Of a stretch of 64,000 nt of DNA, positions 1 to 8,352 are shown piece after piece. The translations under genes were made by a program, and so were the position numbers. The stretch is from Rhodococcus sovatensis (GTDB lineage Bacteria; Actinomycetota; Actinomycetes; Mycobacteriales; Mycobacteriaceae). The notes under the pieces are model-generated. The model saw only the letters and a list, made by a program, of their open reading frames with translations, had not been told where the DNA came from and did not search any database. Numbering within the stretch: the stretch's first letter is position 1; every line of letters starts with the position of its first letter. Where the stretch lies: assembly GCF_037327425.1 (NCBI RefSeq), contig NZ_CP147846.1:3224001-3288000 (forward strand), in the 5' to 3' direction.

Positions 1-1638
1 GCTGACTGTCTTGCGGGTGACGTTGACCTGCTCCTGGCTGACCTCGTCCGGGTTCAGCGTGTCTGCCTCGGCCTCGTTGACGACGGTGTTGCCTTCGGAG
101 TCGAGGAAGCCTGCCTTGAACTTCTCGGTGGCTTCGAGGAGCGCCTTCTGCGTGTCGTCGTCCAGTGCCTTGCCGCCGGCAATGTTGTCGTACACGCCGC
201 TGGCGTTGCGGTGCAGATCCTCGAGCAACTCGCTCTCGAAGCGACGAACGTCGCCGACGGGAACCGAGTCGTAGGTGCCCTGACCGGCGAGCCAGATCGA
301 CACGATCTGATCTTCGACGGCAACCGGCGAGTACTGATCCTGCTTGAGCAGCTCGACCAGTCGCGCACCGCGCTCGAGCTGAGCCTTGGATGCAGCGTCG
401 AGGTCGGATGCGAACGCGGAGAAGGCTTCGAGCTCACGGAACTGAGCCAGCTCGAGACGGAGTGAGCCAGAGACCTTCTTCATGCCCTTGGTCTGCGCGG
501 CGCCACCGACTCGGGATACCGAGATGCCGACGTTGATCGCGGGACGAACACCCTTGTTGAAGAGGTCCGATTCGAGGAAGACCTGACCGTCGGTGATCGA
601 GATGACGTTGGTCGGGATGTACGCCGAGACGTCGTTGGCCTTGGTCTCGATGATCGGCAGCGCCGTCAACGATCCGCCACCGAGCTCGTCGGACAGCTTC
701 GCCGACCGCTCCAGCAGACGGGAGTGCAAGTAGAAGACGTCACCCGGGTATGCCTCGCGGCCCGGCGGACGGCGCAGCAGCAGCGAGATGGCGCGGTACG
801 CCTCGGCCTGCTTGGTCAGGTCGTCGAACACGATGAGGACATGCTTGCCCTGGTACATCCAGTGCTGGCCGATGGCCGAGCCGGTGTACGGAGCGAGCCA
901 CTTGAAGCCGGCCGAATCGGATGCCGGAGCCGCGACGATCGTCGTGTACTCGAGGGCACCCTGCTCTTCGAGCGCAGCCTTGACGCCTGCGATCGTGGAG
1001 CCCTTCTGACCGATGGCGACGTAGATGCAGCGAACCTGCTTCTTCTCGTCGCCGGACTCCCAGTTGGCCTTCTGGTTCAGGATGGCGTCGATGCAGACGG
1101 CAGTCTTGCCGGTCTTGCGGTCGCCGATGATGAGCTGACGCTGTCCGCGGCCGATCGGCGTCATGGCGTCGATGGCCTTGATGCCGGTCTGCAGCGGCTC
1201 TTCGACCGGCTGGCGCTCGAGTACCGAGGCAGCCTGCAGTTCGAGAGCACGGTGCTCGCTGGACTCGATGTCGCCCAGACCGTCGATCGGCTGACCGAGG
1301 GGGTTGACGACGCGGCCGAGGTAGCCGTCGCCGACCGGCACGGACAGAACGTCGCCGGTGCGCTTGACTTCCTGGCCTTCTTCGATGTGCTCGTAGTCAC
1401 CGAGGATGACGGCACCGATTTCGGTGGCATCCAGGTTGAGCGCAACACCGAGAACGCCGCCGGGGAATTCCAGCAGCTCGTTGGACATCGCCGACGGAAG
1501 ACCGGACACGTGCGCAATTCCATCGCTCGTGTCGGTAACCGTGCCGACCTCCTCGCGGGAGGACTCCGGTGAGTAGCTCGCGGTGAAGTTCTCGATCGCG
1601 CTACGGATCTCGTCGGAGGAGATCGTCAGCTCCGCCAT
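1..1638 (-). CDS. atpA: F1Fo ATP synthase subunit alpha (3' end cut by window edge)
   Basis: Non-catalytic nucleotide-binding subunit of the F1 hexamer that makes ATP at the inner face of the membrane. The frame stays open from an ATG at 1638 down to base 1 (546 codons), so nearly the whole protein of about 547 residues is present and only the last few codons and stop are missing. An AGGA ribosome-binding site lies six bases before the ATG. It is the last visible gene of atpB-atpE-atpF-atpH-atpA; atpG, atpD and atpC should follow outside the window. Identification rests on the position after atpH, the length, and the RNVTRKTVS-like tail typical of actinobacterial AtpA. Confidence 0.95.
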   Translation of the reverse strand, partial: MAELTISSDEIRSAIENFTASYSPESSREEVGTVTDTSDGIAHVSGLPSAMSNELLEFPGGVLGVALNLDATEIGAVILGDYEHIEEGQEVKRTGDVLSVPVGDGYLGRVVNPLGQPIDGLGDIESSEHRALELQAASVLERQPVEEPLQTGIKAIDAMTPIGRGQRQLIIGDRKTGKTAVCIDAILNQKANWESGDEKKQVRCIYVAIGQKGSTIAGVKAALEEQGALEYTTIVAAPASDSAGFKWLAPYTGSAIGQHWMYQGKHVLIVFDDLTKQAEAYRAISLLLRRPPGREAYPGDVFYLHSRLLERSAKLSDELGGGSLTALPIIETKANDVSAYIPTNVISITDGQVFLESDLFNKGVRPAINVGISVSRVGGAAQTKGMKKVSGSLRLELAQFRELEAFSAFASDLDAASKAQLERGARLVELLKQDQYSPVAVEDQIVSIWLAGQGTYDSVPVGDVRRFESELLEDLHRNASGVYDNIAGGKALDDDTQKALLEATEKFKAGFLDSEGNTVVNEAEADTLNPDEVSQEQVNVTRKTVS

Positions 1639-1680
1639 ATTTTTTCCTGCTCTTCCTTCAATGATCGCGGTATTAAAGGC

Positions 1681-1696
1681 TTTCGAAATTTCGAAA
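1681..1696. repeat. 16-bp perfect palindrome between atpH and atpA
   Basis: TTTCGAAATTTCGAAA reads the same on both strands. It is flanked by AGGC (1677-1680) and GCCT (1698-1701), which extend the pairing apart from one unpaired C. It sits in the 93-base atpH-atpA gap, the largest gap between the F1 genes here. It could form an mRNA hairpin that tunes atpA translation or RNA processing, or be a protein site. No function is shown. Confidence 0.6.
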
Positions 1697-1731
1697 CGCC
1701 TCTTCGTCCAGACTGTGGTGCCGTACTCGTA

Positions 1732-2559
1732 CTACTTGAGCGTCTTTCGCAATGCAGCGAGGCGGCCTGCCCCACTACCGTCGATGACCTCGTCGCCGAT
1801 TCGGACCACAAGTCCGCTGAGCAGTTCGGCATCGACCTCGACATGTACGGTGACGGGCTTGCCGTAGGTACGCGTCAATGTCGCAGTCAGCTTCTCGAGC
1901 TGGCTGTCACTGAGGGGTGCCGCACTGCGCACGTGCGCCACAGCTCGGTCGCGGACCTGCGCTGCCAGTCCTGCCAGCTCGTCCAGTGCGTCGGCGGGTG
2001 CCGCTTTACGGAGACGACTGACCGTCTGGATCGCCAACGCCTCGGTAACCGCAGTCACCTTGCCGTACAGCAGACGTCCGAGCAGCTCACGCTTGGCCGC
2101 AACAGGCTTGCCGAGATCCGACAGGGCCTGCTCGAGCTGCGGGTTGGCTGCAACGATCCGGCCGAGACGGAACAGCTCGTCCTCGACGGTATCGAGCTGA
2201 TCCTGGTCGGCCGCGGCACGAAGCAGAGCTTCGCGGCCCAGCACGACCAGTGAGTTCAGCAAATCCGATGCCTTGGACCAGCTCTCCGTGACAGCGGTCT
2301 TCAGGATTTTCGAGGTAGTCTCCGAAACCTGTCCGGCGAAGAGTTCCTCCGCCAGCGCGCTGCGACGTTCCGCGGAAACCGAGGCGTCGGACAGCGCGGT
2401 ACGCAACGTGCGCTGTCCGTCGAGGGTCTCCACGACAGCGAAGAGCTCTGCACCGGTCTGCGCGGCAGCAGCAGTTGCTTGCCCTGCCGACGCGGACCCA
2501 AGCGCATCGTTCGCAACCGAACGCGTGCGGGCCAGAGCCTCACGAGAAGTTGCGTACAT
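1732..2559 (-). CDS. atpH: F1Fo ATP synthase subunit delta
   Basis: Peripheral-stalk subunit that ties the F1 alpha3beta3 head to subunit b. The 275-residue protein starts MYATSREALARTRS and has the OSCP/delta core (about residues 90-275), ending in the conserved VVRIGDEVIDGSGAGRLAALRKTLK-type tail that binds b. It is longer than the roughly 180-residue proteobacterial delta, as usual in actinobacteria, but lacks the b-like N-terminal membrane anchor that mycobacteria fuse to delta. The ATG at 2559 lies 7 bases after the atpF stop, so the two are translated in tandem. Confidence 0.95.
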   Translation of the reverse strand: MYATSREALARTRSVANDALGSASAGQATAAAAQTGAELFAVVETLDGQRTLRTALSDASVSAERRSALAEELFAGQVSETTSKILKTAVTESWSKASDLLNSLVVLGREALLRAAADQDQLDTVEDELFRLGRIVAANPQLEQALSDLGKPVAAKRELLGRLLYGKVTAVTEALAIQTVSRLRKAAPADALDELAGLAAQVRDRAVAHVRSAAPLSDSQLEKLTATLTRTYGKPVTVHVEVDAELLSGLVVRIGDEVIDGSGAGRLAALRKTLK

Positions 2560-2566
2560 GGTTATC

Positions 2567-3130
2567 TCACTTTCCCGCTGCAGAATCAGCGGTAACGGAG
2601 TCGAGTTCGCTCAGGAAGCGGTCGATGGATCCAGCACGCTTCGCCTCATCGGACAGCTGCTCGCCGATGACCTTCTCCGCGAGTTCCACTGCCGTGCGTC
2701 CGAGGTCGCTACGGAGTTCCGTAACGATCTGCTGACGCTGAGCAACGAGCTGGCTGTGACCTGCGGCCACGATCCGGTCGCTTTCCTCCTGCGCCTTCGT
2801 CTTCAACTCGGCGAGGATGGCCTGTCCCTGAGCACGCGCGTCCTCACGGATTTGCGCGGCTTCGTGACGAGCGTCGGCGAGCTGCTTCTGGTACTGCTCG
2901 AGAGCAGCCTTAGCCTCCGCCTGAGCCTCTTCGGCCTTCTTGATGCCGCCTTCGATCAGCTCGCTACGCTGCGTCAGGACTTCTTGGAACTTCGGGAGGA
3001 TGTACTTCCAGAAGACGAAGCCGATGACAGCGATGCAGACCGCAGACCAAACGATGTCGTAAGTCGCGGGGAGAAGAGGATTGATGTCCTCGCCTTCCGC
3101 CGCGGCCAAGAACGCGATGTCGGTTGCCAT
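2567..3130 (-). CDS. atpF: F1Fo ATP synthase subunit b
   Basis: Membrane-anchored stator of Fo. The 187-residue protein has a short N-terminal segment, one transmembrane helix (about residues 25-45, YDIVWSAVCIAVIGFVFWKY), then a long charged coiled coil rich in EEAQAEAKAALEQYQ-type heptads that contacts delta. It is the normal length for the family. It lies between atpE (6-base gap) and atpH (7-base gap) in the Fo-F1 operon. Confidence 0.95.
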   Translation of the reverse strand: MATDIAFLAAAEGEDINPLLPATYDIVWSAVCIAVIGFVFWKYILPKFQEVLTQRSELIEGGIKKAEEAQAEAKAALEQYQKQLADARHEAAQIREDARAQGQAILAELKTKAQEESDRIVAAGHSQLVAQRQQIVTELRSDLGRTAVELAEKVIGEQLSDEAKRAGSIDRFLSELDSVTADSAAGK

Positions 3131-3136
3131 GTCGGA

Positions 3137-3385
3137 TTAACCGAACAGGAAGCCGGCGACGATACCGATCAGCGCGAGCGCTTCGGTGAACGCGATGCCG
3201 AGGAACATGTTGGTACGGATGGTGCCCTGGAGCTCAGGCTGACGGGCGATGCCCTCGATGGCCTTGCCGACCACGATGCCTACACCGATGCCAGGTCCGA
3301 TGGCAGCGAGGCCGTAACCGATTGCACCGTATCCAGCGCCGGTCACCGTGCTGGTCGTTTCCTGTGCCAGGTACGCGAGGCTCAT
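3137..3385 (-). CDS. atpE: F1Fo ATP synthase subunit c
   Basis: Proton-carrying rotor-ring subunit, 82 residues. Two transmembrane helices are joined by a polar loop with the conserved ARQPE. The essential carboxylate is the Glu in FTEALALIG on the second helix. The glycine-rich first helix (GAGYGAIGYGLAAIGPGIGVGIVVG) is typical. This is the subunit targeted by diarylquinolines in mycobacteria; drug sensitivity of this version cannot be judged from sequence. It lies in the atp operon, 96 bases after atpB. Confidence 0.97.
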   Translation of the reverse strand: MSLAYLAQETTSTVTGAGYGAIGYGLAAIGPGIGVGIVVGKAIEGIARQPELQGTIRTNMFLGIAFTEALALIGIVAGFLFG

Positions 3386-3481
3386 TTGAATTCCGTTCCC
3401 TTTCTGTTGCCCATCACCGGTCGGTGCGTGGGTCAGGTAGATCTTGTCGTCGTGCGGTCTAGTGAGAGTCGGCGTGCAGTA

Positions 3482-4306
3482 CTAGTGCGAGTCTGCGTGC
3501 AGGGCGAGGTCGATGTACACCGCGGTGAGCAGTGCGAACACGTACGCCTGCAGTCCGATGACGAGCATCTCGAACAGCGTGAAGCCGAAACCTGCTGCAA
3601 GCGAGAACAGGCCGAAGATCTTCATTCCCGCCGCAGCCTGGAAGAAGAAGAACTGGGTCGCGCTGAAGAACAGCACGAGCATGAGGTGACCGGCCAGCAT
3701 GTTGGCCATGAGACGCACGGTGAGCGTGAACGGTCGAAGGATGAACGTCGAGATGAACTCGATCGGGATCAGGATGATGTGCAGCGCTGGCGGCACATCC
3801 GGGACAACGACGCTGCTCTTGACGTATTTGAAGAAGCCGTACTTCTTGATTCCAACGTAGTTGAACGTCACGTAGGCGATCAACGCGAGCACGATCGGCA
3901 TACCGATACGAGCGTTCGGCGAGATGTTCAGGAACGGGATGATTCCGGAGAGATTCATGAACAACACGGCGAAGAAGATCGTCATGATGATCGGTAGGAA
4001 CCTCTTGCCCTGTTCCTTGCCGAGAATCTCGTCGGCGATCTGCACCTTGACGAAGTCGAGCATGTACTCGACGACGTTCTGCAGACCCCGCGGTACAACC
4101 TTCGGCCCGCGCATCGCGACAGCGAACAGCACGACCAACACGAGGGTCATGAGAATGCGAATCAGCATCAGCCGGTCGAGTTCGAAGGGGGTGCCTTCGA
4201 ACAACACAGCGGGAGGAAAGAAGTCGGATAGTGACGGCGGGTGGAACTCCGCAGCCAGGTTGGTGACGCTCAGCGGTCTCTCCCGTGTTCGGGCCGCAGA
4301 CGCCAA
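3482..4306 (-). CDS. atpB: F1Fo ATP synthase subunit a
   Basis: Proton-channel subunit of Fo, up to 274 residues with five to six membrane helices. The conserved Arg that faces the c-ring is in LRPFTLTVRLMANMLAGHL. The start is unclear. The only ordinary in-frame initiation codon upstream is TTG at 4306, which lacks a good ribosome-binding site. A purine-rich GGGAGAG lies just before an in-frame CTG (about 4273) that would give a protein beginning SVTNLAAEFHPPSL. No ATG or GTG precedes the conserved region except a GTG inside PPAVLFEG. First gene of the Fo set. Confidence 0.93.
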   Translation of the reverse strand: MASAARTRERPLSVTNLAAEFHPPSLSDFFPPAVLFEGTPFELDRLMLIRILMTLVLVVLFAVAMRGPKVVPRGLQNVVEYMLDFVKVQIADEILGKEQGKRFLPIIMTIFFAVLFMNLSGIIPFLNISPNARIGMPIVLALIAYVTFNYVGIKKYGFFKYVKSSVVVPDVPPALHIILIPIEFISTFILRPFTLTVRLMANMLAGHLMLVLFFSATQFFFFQAAAGMKIFGLFSLAAGFGFTLFEMLVIGLQAYVFALLTAVYIDLALHADSH

Positions 4307-4616
4307 ACGACTGCGGTTCGATCGGACATTGACGATCTATCAAGTCGACGATATCGGCTCGAGGTCGTCAGCAGCTGAGGCCTGGTCTTCACTGGCCAGC
4401 GTCTGTCGGGTGTCGGCGACTCACGTCGACTCGGTAACTCTTCGGGCGCGTCTGTAAGTAAAGTCACGCGACGTCGGCTACCTGTGAGGATCTTCTTGCC
4501 ACGCGATATGTCCTGTTCGCGGCAGTCGAACCCTCCCTTGGTCGGAACTTTATCAACACAACTACGACGTTGTGTAGGTGGGGCTGTTTCTTGACCGATT
4601 ACGACCGTTCGTCGTA
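4307..4616 (-). promoter_or_regulatory. Upstream region of the ATP synthase genes
   Basis: About 310 bases without a convincing gene, between the small membrane protein at 4617 and atpB. It should hold the atp promoter and leader on the minus strand, but no strong -35/-10 pair stands out. One inverted repeat is visible: CACAAC (4557-4562), six bases, GTTGTG (4569-4574). Open frames crossing the region lack codon-level support. Confidence 0.4.
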
Positions 4617-5069
4617 CTACGCACCGTCGGACTCGGTGTTGTCTGGTTTGTCGTCCACGTACGGAGCCTTGGTGCGCACGACGCCGTAGACCTCCGCACC
4701 GAGAACGAGAACCAGAGCAGCTACCACGACGAGCGCCAACGACTTCTTGCTGTAGAAATCCATGTCCTTCAATACCGCCAAGACCACAACGGCGAGCAGC
4801 ATCTTGACGATCCAGCCACCCAGCAGCACTGCACCGGCCATCGTCGGCGGAATCTTCGAGGTCAGTGCAATGGACAACGCCGTGGTCAGAATGAACCCGC
4901 CACCGAGTGCCGCACCGATGAGAGCTCCCCACAGTCCGGGAATTCCAGCGACCAGCGTCGCGATGACGGCACCGAGTACGGTCAACACCGCCAGACCGAT
5001 GATGCCGTAGCGAACTGCAGCACGCATCGAGTCGGATTGATCGGGCACCGGCGTAGGAGAGAAGCTCAC
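4617..5069 (-). CDS. AtpI-like small membrane protein upstream of ATP synthase
   Basis: 150-residue protein with four predicted membrane helices (about residues 22-42, 45-70, 78-100 and 108-130), a short N-terminal tail and an acidic cytoplasmic C-terminus (DDKPDNTESDGA). Its place directly before atpB matches AtpI/Rv1303-type proteins, which are thought to help c-ring assembly or ion supply. Similarity to AtpI is by position and topology rather than by strong motifs. It lies 31 bases after wecA on the same strand and may be cotranscribed with it. Confidence 0.75.
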   Translation of the reverse strand: MSFSPTPVPDQSDSMRAAVRYGIIGLAVLTVLGAVIATLVAGIPGLWGALIGAALGGGFILTTALSIALTSKIPPTMAGAVLLGGWIVKMLLAVVVLAVLKDMDFYSKKSLALVVVAALVLVLGAEVYGVVRTKAPYVDDKPDNTESDGA

Positions 5070-5100
5070 AGACGCACAGACTACCCAGCCGCGCCGGACG

Positions 5101-6315
5101 TCAGCCCCGACGGCCTCGTCGGCCGGCTTTCCGCGTGCGTCGATTCTGCCGAGCCATGTCGAGGCGAATAGTCGGTACTGCAGTCACCACCAGTGCGAAC
5201 ACCAGACCGGCTGCAACCAGCAGCACGACGATTCGTCGATCGATCAAAGATGATCCGACGGCACCGAATGCGAGCACTCCGACCCACAAGTAGATGACCA
5301 GGACGACTCGACGATGCGAATGTCCGATCTGAAGCAATCGGTGATGCAGATGCATCTTGTCGGGGCTGAAGGGGCTACGGCCCGCCCGGGTACGCCTGAT
5401 GACCGCCAGCAGAAGGTCGAGTATCGGAATGAACATGACCGCGCCGACAAGTAGGAGCGGCGACAGGAGGCCGAGCAAATCCCGTGGACCGTACGCCACG
5501 AGCGGGATTCGGCCCGATGCGCTGGTCGCCACCGTCGCGAGCATCAGTCCGATCAGCATGGATCCCGAATCGCCCATGAAGATGCGGGCGGGCTGAAAGT
5601 TGTGCGGGAGAAACCCGAGGCAGGCACCGGCGAGCGCCGCGGCAATGACCGCAGGCGGGTAGATGCTCACGTCGCCGCCCTGTTCGTGAAGCAAACCAAC
5701 CGAGAACACACAGATGGCGAGCGACGCGATGAGCCCGAGCCCGGCTGCCAGGCCATCGAGACCGTCGACGAAGTTCATCGCGTTCACCATCACGACGGTG
5801 ATCAACACGGTGACAAGACCGGCCTGTAGTTGGTCCAGGACGAGAGTGCTGCCACCGTCCGGCCCCCACGGCAGATAGAGCAGATACCAGCTGACGCCCA
5901 TGACGACCAGGACTCCAGCGGCTGTCACCTGGCCGACGAATTTCGTGAGGGCATCGAGACCCCACCGGTCGTCGATGATGCCGACCGCCACGATGACGAA
6001 TCCGGCTACCATCGCCGCCGGGACGTCCTGGTTGTACTCGGGGTTGAATCCTCGGGCGAGAGCAGGCAGTTGCGACGCGAACAGCAGCGCCACCAGCATT
6101 CCGAGGTACATCCCAGTGCCGCCGAGACGCGGCGTCGGAGTCACGTGGACGTCTCGCTCACGTGGAGCAGCGACCGCCCCGAACTTGATGGCAAGAACTC
6201 GAACACCCCCGGTGGCCAGGAACGTCACGACAGCCGCGGTGAGAAAGACGAGCAGGAGCTCCCGGATCGGGACGCCCGCGCCTTGCCCGGATTGCGCGAG
6301 GATCTCGACCGTCAT
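5101..6315 (-). CDS. wecA: Polyprenyl-phosphate GlcNAc-1-phosphate transferase
   Basis: Moves GlcNAc-1-phosphate from UDP-GlcNAc to decaprenyl phosphate, the first step of the linker joining arabinogalactan to peptidoglycan in mycolata. The 404-residue polytopic protein shows the MraY/WecA motifs: DDRWGLDALTKFVGQ (aspartates binding Mg), NFVDGLDGLAAGL, GDSGSMLIGL, and the cytoplasmic basic loop SPDKMHLHHRLLQIGHSHRR. It ends in a basic tail (RRTRKAGRRGRRG). The ATG overlaps the glyA stop by four bases (ATGA), so translation is coupled. The order wecA-AtpI-like-atpB matches mycobacteria. Confidence 0.94.
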   Translation of the reverse strand: MTVEILAQSGQGAGVPIRELLLVFLTAAVVTFLATGGVRVLAIKFGAVAAPRERDVHVTPTPRLGGTGMYLGMLVALLFASQLPALARGFNPEYNQDVPAAMVAGFVIVAVGIIDDRWGLDALTKFVGQVTAAGVLVVMGVSWYLLYLPWGPDGGSTLVLDQLQAGLVTVLITVVMVNAMNFVDGLDGLAAGLGLIASLAICVFSVGLLHEQGGDVSIYPPAVIAAALAGACLGFLPHNFQPARIFMGDSGSMLIGLMLATVATSASGRIPLVAYGPRDLLGLLSPLLLVGAVMFIPILDLLLAVIRRTRAGRSPFSPDKMHLHHRLLQIGHSHRRVVLVIYLWVGVLAFGAVGSSLIDRRIVVLLVAAGLVFALVVTAVPTIRLDMARQNRRTRKAGRRGRRG

Positions 6316-7595
6316 GCGTCGGGGTAGGCCGGCTTGCGCGTCACGAGAGCCGTCACGTCGTTCTTCACGGAAGCCAGCTCACGGTCACCGCCTACGGTGC
6401 CTGCCTCGGCTCGGACGGCACGCGAGAGCAGAACACCGACGGTGTTCATATCGGAGGCATCGAATCCTTGGCTCGTCACCGCTGCAGACCCGACCCGAAT
6501 GCCCGACGCCACAGCAGGTGGAGCCGGATCGAAGGGAATCGCGTTCTTGTTGAGGACGATCGCGGCCGCTGCGCACCGTGCTTCTGCGGTGCGGCCGTCG
6601 ACGCCGAGATGCTGCAGATCGAACAACGCAAGGTGGGTGTCGGTGCCGCCCGAGACCGCACGCATCCCAGCATCGGTCAGCGACTGAGACAGCGCTTGTG
6701 CGTTGGCGACCACCTGAGCCGCATACCGGCGGTAGTTTTCGGTCTGTGCTTCGCGGAACGCCACCGCCTTGGCTGCGATGGTGTGCATCATCGGGCCGCC
6801 TTGGCTGAACGGGAAGACAGCTTTGTCGATGGCTCGTGCGTGCTCCTGACGGCACATCAGCATGCCCCCGCGCGGCCCCCTCAACACTTTGTGCGTGGTG
6901 GCAGACACAACGTCGGCATACGGGACGGGCGACGGAATGGCTTGTCCGGCAACCAGTCCGATGAAATGTGCCGCGTCCACCCACAGGATCGCACCCACCT
7001 CGTCGGCGATGGATCGGAACGCTGCGAAGTCGATCTCACGCGAGTAGGCCGTCGCTCCCGCGACGATGATCCGGGGTCGGTGCACTAGCGCCAGCTCGCG
7101 TACCTCGTCGTAGTCGATGAGCTCGGTGTCGCGGCGCACGTGATACGGAACGGCGGTGAACCACCTGCCGGAGAAATTGACCTTGGAGCCATGAGTCAGG
7201 TGGCCTCCGTGCGGCAGGCTCATCGCGAGTACGGCGTCGCCCGGTTGCGCGAAAGCCGCGTATACGGCCAGGTTCGCATTTGCCCCCGAATGCGGTTGCA
7301 CGTTGACGTGGTCGGCACCGAACAGGGATTTGGCGCGCTCGATCGCGAGAGTTTCGGCGCGGTCCACCACCTCGCATCCACCGTAGTAGCGGTTGCCCGG
7401 GTACCCCTCGGCGTACTTGTTCGTCAGGACACTTCCCTGCGCTGCCAGCACGGCAGCCGAAGTGAGATTCTCGCTGGCGATGAGCTGTAGGCCTCCACGC
7501 AATCGGTCGAGTTCACCGGTGACGATGTCGGCGATCTCGGGATCGACTGCCTCGAGCTCGGCGAAATCCGGACCGGAGAATCGGGGTTCCGTCAC
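6312..7595 (-). CDS. glyA: Serine hydroxymethyltransferase
   Basis: PLP enzyme interconverting serine and glycine with tetrahydrofolate, feeding one-carbon units. 427 residues. Visible hallmarks are QLIASENL, YAEGYPGNRYYGG, HSGANANLAVY, the PLP lysine in TTHKVLRGPRGG, and LNKNAIPFD. It starts with GTG at 7595 and overlaps the sua5 stop by four bases; its own stop overlaps wecA. In mycobacteria sua5 and wecA are neighbours without glyA, so this is an insertion into a conserved operon, either the only glyA moved here or a second copy. The rest of the genome would decide. Confidence 0.93.
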   Translation of the reverse strand: MTEPRFSGPDFAELEAVDPEIADIVTGELDRLRGGLQLIASENLTSAAVLAAQGSVLTNKYAEGYPGNRYYGGCEVVDRAETLAIERAKSLFGADHVNVQPHSGANANLAVYAAFAQPGDAVLAMSLPHGGHLTHGSKVNFSGRWFTAVPYHVRRDTELIDYDEVRELALVHRPRIIVAGATAYSREIDFAAFRSIADEVGAILWVDAAHFIGLVAGQAIPSPVPYADVVSATTHKVLRGPRGGMLMCRQEHARAIDKAVFPFSQGGPMMHTIAAKAVAFREAQTENYRRYAAQVVANAQALSQSLTDAGMRAVSGGTDTHLALFDLQHLGVDGRTAEARCAAAAIVLNKNAIPFDPAPPAVASGIRVGSAAVTSQGFDASDMNTVGVLLSRAVRAEAGTVGGDRELASVKNDVTALVTRKPAYPDA

Positions 7596-8260
7596 TGCGC
7601 CACACTCCCCTGCACGAGACTGTCCGCGGTGACCCCGAGTACCTCGGCGATGGCATCGGTCGAAATTGCACCTGCACGCAGTATCTTCGGCTGTTCCGAT
7701 GTCAGATCGACGATCGTCGATGCGACTGCATGCTCGGCAGGACCACCATCGAGGTAGACCGCAGCCGAACCGCCGAGCTGGTCCCTCGCCTCGGTCACCG
7801 TCGTCGCAGGAGGCTGTCCCGAGATGTTCGCACTGGAGACCGCGAGCGGACCGACCTCACGCAATAGTTCCAGCGCGACCGGATGCAATGGCATACGGAG
7901 CATCACGGTGCCGTGCGCGTCGCCCAGATCCCACGCGAGTGACGGTGCCTGCTGCACGACGAGACTCAGCGCGCCGGGCCAGAATGCCCTGATCAGATCT
8001 CGCGTACGCGGCCTGACGCTACCCACGAGACCGTCGATCGTGTTCCAAGAACCGACCAGCACCGGCACCGGCATGTCTCGGCCGCGACCTTTTGCCCGGA
8101 GTAAATCGGTGACAGCGCTACCGTCGAACGCGTCGGCCGCGAGGCCGTACAGGGTGTCGGTCGGCATGACCACGAGACGTCCGGACTTGAGTGCGCCCCG
8201 GGCTGCGGACAACCCGGCTGCTCGAGAATCGGCGTGCTGGCAGTCGTAGACGGTACTCAC
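7592..8260 (-). CDS. L-threonylcarbamoyladenylate synthase (Sua5/YrdC family)
   Basis: Makes threonylcarbamoyl-AMP from threonine, bicarbonate and ATP for the t6A37 modification of ANN-reading tRNAs. 222 residues, the single YrdC domain: MPTDTLYGLAADAF near the N-terminus, KGRGRDMPVPVLVGS, FWPGALSLVVQ, TVMLRMPLHPVALELL and SSANISGQPP. No C-terminal Sua5 domain. The GTG start at 8260 has a G-rich run directly before it, so the start is not certain. It follows prmC after 92 bases, as in mycobacteria. Confidence 0.9.
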   Translation of the reverse strand: MSTVYDCQHADSRAAGLSAARGALKSGRLVVMPTDTLYGLAADAFDGSAVTDLLRAKGRGRDMPVPVLVGSWNTIDGLVGSVRPRTRDLIRAFWPGALSLVVQQAPSLAWDLGDAHGTVMLRMPLHPVALELLREVGPLAVSSANISGQPPATTVTEARDQLGGSAAVYLDGGPAEHAVASTIVDLTSEQPKILRAGAISTDAIAEVLGVTADSLVQGSVAQ

Positions 8261-8352
8261 CCCCCTATCCTGTCACTCGTTCCATCGCCGACGACGTCAA
8301 GGTTGGCCCAGTGCGTCGCATGTCGACCGGATCGACTGCACAGACGATCGGA

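Noticed and set aside
2273..3997. Long plus-strand open frame (574 codons) across atpH-atpF-atpE-atpB
   Set aside because: It is antisense to well-defined ATP synthase genes, highly charged and without any domain; long shadow frames are expected in GC-rich DNA.
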